From Syntrophomonadaceae bacterium (GTDB lineage Bacteria > Bacillota > Dethiobacteria > DTU022): a DNA stretch of 7,922 bases. The notes under the pieces were generated by a model. It saw nothing but the letters and a program-made list of their open reading frames with translations, had not been told where the DNA came from and did no database searches. Where the stretch lies: NCBI GenBank assembly GCA_003553305.1, contig PWEB01000169.1, positions 1-7,922 of the forward strand, read 5' to 3'. The translations under genes and the position numbers were made by a program. Shown in pieces: positions 5,687 through 7,922 of this stretch. Each line of letters begins with the position of its first letter. Position 1 is the stretch's first letter.

Positions 5687-6799
5687 TTAGTTTAAGCGCT
5701 GGCCTTCGTCGACCAGATCGGGACGGGTAATAACCATGCTGTTTGGCTCCAACCCTTCAATCATAACCTTTTCATCTTGATTGTTAACAATATATACTGG
5801 TTGAAAAACTACTCTTCCACCCTGGTTCAGATAAACACCGGTTGTGCTGTCCTTTTCAATAACAGCCTGCTCGGGAATTATTATACCCCTATGCCTGGAG
5901 TACAGTAAAGATGCTTCTGCCCAGCGCACTTTTTCAAAATCCTGGATTTGTTTTTCTATACTGTAAGTTAAGCGAACTTCTCTTTTATTTTGATCAATCT
6001 CATGCTCAGCAAGGTCAGCCTTAACTACTTCTCCAGGTGCAAAATCAAATTTAATATTGACAGCCTCCTGCTCGGCTACTTCACGTCCCGGGTGCAGAGG
6101 CATAATTACATTAAAATACCACTGCCAGTTGTTAACAATTTTAAGGATCGGCTCTCCCCGCTCAACCAGGCTATTTTCTTGATAGGTAAATGCTTCCGGT
6201 TTTTGTGCCAGGTATTCTTCTTCTGACATGTAATAAGCCCCGCTGTAAATTTCCAAGCCGTCCAGATGATTTGACAACAATCCTGCAGTTTCGCTTATTA
6301 TGGTTTTTTTATTTTCAAGGTTCAGCTGATCATTTGAAACATAAGCAGGAACCTCTTGATTGTTGGTCTGCTCGCTTTCATCGTCATTTTCCTCATCGTT
6401 TTCCTGGTCGCTGTTACGCAAAGCATTTATCTCAGACCTGGACAGAACTCCCAGGGTACCAAGTTCTTTGTCAACGGGAATTCGTTCGCCCGGTGATGCT
6501 AATTCTATAATTTTTCCATGGTCAGGAGCTTTAATTAATTCTTCCTGACGAGTTATCAGGCCGGATACCTCTTGCTCCTGCTCCATAATCCCTTCTTCTG
6601 CAGTTACCACCTGCAGTCGCCAGGTTAGAAATTGATCCCCTAACCAGTGGTAACCAACTTGAACCACTATTACCAGCGCCAAGAGCAATAGTACATAATA
6701 AATTAAAGCCTGCTTCAAATGAGTAAAGCTAAACCGCCGGCCTTCTCCTGGTAAAACCTTAAAACGCTGTTTAGCCTGTTTTTTGCGTTTTTCACTCAA
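5687..6799 (-). CDS. HlyD-like membrane-fusion (periplasmic adaptor-type) protein
   Basis: 370-residue single-pass membrane protein of the HlyD/membrane-fusion type. The N-terminus is short and basic (MSEKRKKQAKQ), followed by a hydrophobic segment at about 30-50, so most of the chain should be extracytoplasmic. A lipoyl-like strand set follows at about 83-118 (LIKAPDHGKIIELASPGE). An acidic, Gln/Asn/Glu-rich insertion lies at 130-146. Later come beta-barrel-like segments (KIVNNWQWYFNVIMP) and a C-terminal membrane-proximal type region (GIIIPEQAVIEKDSTTGVYL). No ABC or RND partner gene is in the window. Proteins of this type are, as I recall, found at this position in other clostridial genomes, where their function is not established; efflux is therefore not assumed. 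TTG start with AGGGGG nine bases upstream. It is sandwiched at 28 and 19 bases between pgeF and yggS. Confidence 0.8.
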   Translation of the reverse strand: MSEKRKKQAKQRFKVLPGEGRRFSFTHLKQALIYYVLLLLALVIVVQVGYHWLGDQFLTWRLQVVTAEEGIMEQEQEVSGLITRQEELIKAPDHGKIIELASPGERIPVDKELGTLGVLSRSEINALRNSDQENDEENDDESEQTNNQEVPAYVSNDQLNLENKKTIISETAGLLSNHLDGLEIYSGAYYMSEEEYLAQKPEAFTYQENSLVERGEPILKIVNNWQWYFNVIMPLHPGREVAEQEAVNIKFDFAPGEVVKADLAEHEIDQNKREVRLTYSIEKQIQDFEKVRWAEASLLYSRHRGIIIPEQAVIEKDSTTGVYLNQGGRVVFQPVYIVNNQDEKVMIEGLEPNSMVITRPDLVDEGQRLN

Positions 6800-6808
6800 C
6801 CGGCTCTG

Positions 6809-6814
6809 CCCCCT
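6809..6814 (-). promoter_or_regulatory. Ribosome binding site fixing the HlyD-like TTG start
   Basis: AGGGGG lies nine bases before TTG at 6799. The next in-frame Met codon is at residue 72, after the membrane segment, so the TTG start is favoured. Confidence 0.65.
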
Positions 6815-6827
6815 GATTTTTAACTTA

Positions 6828-7667
6828 TTAAGTTTTGCTTATCGCAATAAAGCCAAGCATTCTACCGGTTAACCCTTTGTCCCGGCGGTACGAATAAAAC
6901 AAGCCCGGGTCACAGGATGTACACCACTGGTTAGAAGCAATATTTTCTGATTTTACTCCAGCCTTTAGCAGCTGCCTGGTATTTATCGATGTCAGATCGA
7001 GCCTCCATCCTCCGGATCCTGCTGCAAACTCAAGATAGGGCAGGCTATCCCAACCTTTAGACTTAAACTGTTCGGCCACCTGGTCATCTATGATATAACA
7101 ATGTTTACAGACAGTCGGACTTAAACCGGCTAATAAATGACTGGAATCAACCCCATAATTATCCTCCAGATAACGGATTACCTTGCCGCCTATATCTCCT
7201 AACGTGCCCCGCCATCCGGCATGAGCTAACGCCACAAGAGGACTGTCTTGCTTTGTTGCAAAATATAGCAGCTGGCAATCTGCAGAAAATGCAGTCAGCG
7301 GTAGGTGTGGTTCTTCGGTAATCAAAGCATCACAATTCCGGCGGGCATTATCCGGCAGGGCCCCTTCACCGCTATCAGATCTATGGAAAACATGGAACTC
7401 TGTTCCATGGACCTGAACAGCCGAAACAATTGATCGGTAATCGCAATTAAACAGCTCAAAAAAGCGGCGCCTGTTTTCAAGCACATTAGCTTGATCGTCA
7501 CCGGTGTGAAACCCGGTATTCAGAGACATAAAAGGACCACTGCTGCATCCGCCCTGCCGTGTTGAAAACCCATGTTCAACATATCCGGTTTCAGCCAAAA
7601 TAGGGGTCTGCAGGTAGGCCAGCTCTCTTTTTTTATAAAGCTTGAAACTGTTTTTTAGATCAGGCAA
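6828..7667 (-). CDS. pgeF: PgeF/YfiH-family purine nucleoside / peptidoglycan-editing protein (multicopper-polyphenol-oxidase-like fold)
   Basis: Cytoplasmic metal-binding protein of the YfiH/YlmD/PgeF family. In different members it has been assigned purine nucleoside phosphorylase and adenosine deaminase activity, oxidase activity, and removal of L-Ser-containing peptidoglycan precursors. 279 residues, normal length. Visible motifs are HGFSTRQGG (32-40), QVHG (85-88), SADC (128-131), HAGWRGT (149-155) and a C-terminal WCTSC followed by FYSYRRDKGLTGRM. The expected metal ligands His87, Cys131 and His149 are all present. The usual GPSIGPCCYEV block is replaced by SPTVCKHCYII, which adds Cys and His. 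TTG start at 7667 with AGGGAGGT five bases upstream. It lies 34 bases after the nrdG-like stop and 28 bases before the HlyD-like gene. Confidence 0.95.
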   Translation of the reverse strand: MPDLKNSFKLYKKRELAYLQTPILAETGYVEHGFSTRQGGCSSGPFMSLNTGFHTGDDQANVLENRRRFFELFNCDYRSIVSAVQVHGTEFHVFHRSDSGEGALPDNARRNCDALITEEPHLPLTAFSADCQLLYFATKQDSPLVALAHAGWRGTLGDIGGKVIRYLEDNYGVDSSHLLAGLSPTVCKHCYIIDDQVAEQFKSKGWDSLPYLEFAAGSGGWRLDLTSINTRQLLKAGVKSENIASNQWCTSCDPGLFYSYRRDKGLTGRMLGFIAISKT

Positions 7668-7672
7668 TAATG

Positions 7673-7680
7673 ACCTCCCT
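7673..7680 (-). promoter_or_regulatory. Ribosome binding site fixing the pgeF TTG start
   Basis: AGGGAGGT lies five bases before TTG at 7667. No in-frame ATG is available before residue 47, which already lies inside the conserved fold, so the TTG is the most likely start. Confidence 0.7.
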
Positions 7681-7701
7681 GACAGGCAGTTTCTTTTATC
7701 A

Positions 7702-7922
7702 TCAACCTGTTTTACTGCCCCGGCCTGGCGGTTCTACCACCCAGTTCATTTCACTGAACCATTCCACAGCTTCGCTCAGGGCAAGTGAGCGAGGCAGATC
7801 AACCAGGCGTTGATTCCGGGAACCCCGGAAAGGCAGGTTGTAGTCCTGTTCATTAACTTTAAATGGCCCATCTATCAACAACCACCCTGCCTGCAGTAAG
7901 CTGCGCACATTCTGATCAGCGA
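7702..7922 (-). CDS. nrdG: C-terminal fragment of NrdG-type anaerobic ribonucleotide reductase activase (radical SAM)
   Basis: About 73 codons of an open frame enter from the window edge and stop at 7702. The block LLIDGPFKVNEQDYNLPFRG followed by SRNQRLVD matches the C-terminal signature of NrdG-like radical SAM activases (consensus of the type VDGPF...L.FRGS.NQR). NrdG uses S-adenosylmethionine and a 4Fe-4S cluster to install the glycyl radical on class III ribonucleotide reductase (NrdD). The CxxxCxxC radical SAM motif would lie upstream, outside the window, so catalytic competence cannot be judged. The tail after this block (EWFSEMNWVVEPPGRGSKTG) is not diagnostic. A GTG at 7908 is internal, not a start. 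It is followed after 34 bases by pgeF, so the two genes may share a transcript. Confidence 0.72.
   Translation of the reverse strand, partial: ADQNVRSLLQAGWLLIDGPFKVNEQDYNLPFRGSRNQRLVDLPRSLALSEAVEWFSEMNWVVEPPGRGSKTG

Noticed and set aside
6190..6548. Plus-strand open frames opposite the HlyD-like gene
   Set aside because: Antisense to a continuous coding frame with good context; the Ser/Phe-rich products reflect the reverse complement of the acidic insertion codons.
6823..6835. Near-palindrome AACTTAATAAGTT around the pgeF stop codon
   Set aside because: Short, AT-only apart from the ends, with no flanking features; likely chance.

Overview
The window looks like a core chromosomal segment of a low-to-mid G+C Gram-positive bacterium (Bacillota), most likely an anaerobic clostridial-type lineage. 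This rests on three things. The gene order is the 'yl' division/translation neighbourhood typical of Bacillota (pgeF/ylmD, yggS/ylmE, yggT/ylmG, ylmH, divIVA, ileS). ileS is preceded by a T-box leader with an isoleucine specifier. The upstream edge carries the C-terminal end of what looks like an anaerobic ribonucleotide reductase activase (NrdG family). No mobile element, CRISPR array, rRNA or tRNA gene was seen.

Every gene is on the minus strand, so transcription runs from high to low coordinates. In transcription order: the 3' end of an nrdG-like gene (7922-7702); pgeF (7667-6828); a single-pass membrane HlyD-like adaptor protein (6799-5687); yggS (5667-4993); yggT (4889-4587); ylmH (4569-3802); divIVA (3667-2717); and ileS (2363-1, 3' end outside the window). 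Gaps of 17-34 bases link nrdG-pgeF-hlyD-yggS and yggT-ylmH, which suggests cotranscription. Larger gaps lie between yggS and yggT (103 bases, where sepF commonly sits but is absent), before divIVA (134 bases, with a candidate promoter), and before ileS (353 bases, holding a promoter, a T-box riboswitch and its terminator).

The genes group around nucleotide/cofactor housekeeping (NrdG, PgeF, the PLP-binding YggS), the cell envelope and division (HlyD-like protein, YggT, DivIVA) and translation (YlmH in ribosome rescue/quality control, IleS charging tRNA-Ile). The T-box makes ileS respond to uncharged tRNA-Ile independently of the upstream operon.

Most of the window is ordinary. The less usual points are: a long acidic, Phe/Tyr-periodic low-complexity tail on DivIVA ending in an Arg patch and Asp-Gln repeats; the absence of sepF; an orphan HlyD-like protein between pgeF and yggS; three consecutive genes with TTG starts; and motif deviations in YggS and IleS. 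No clearly new multi-gene system was found.
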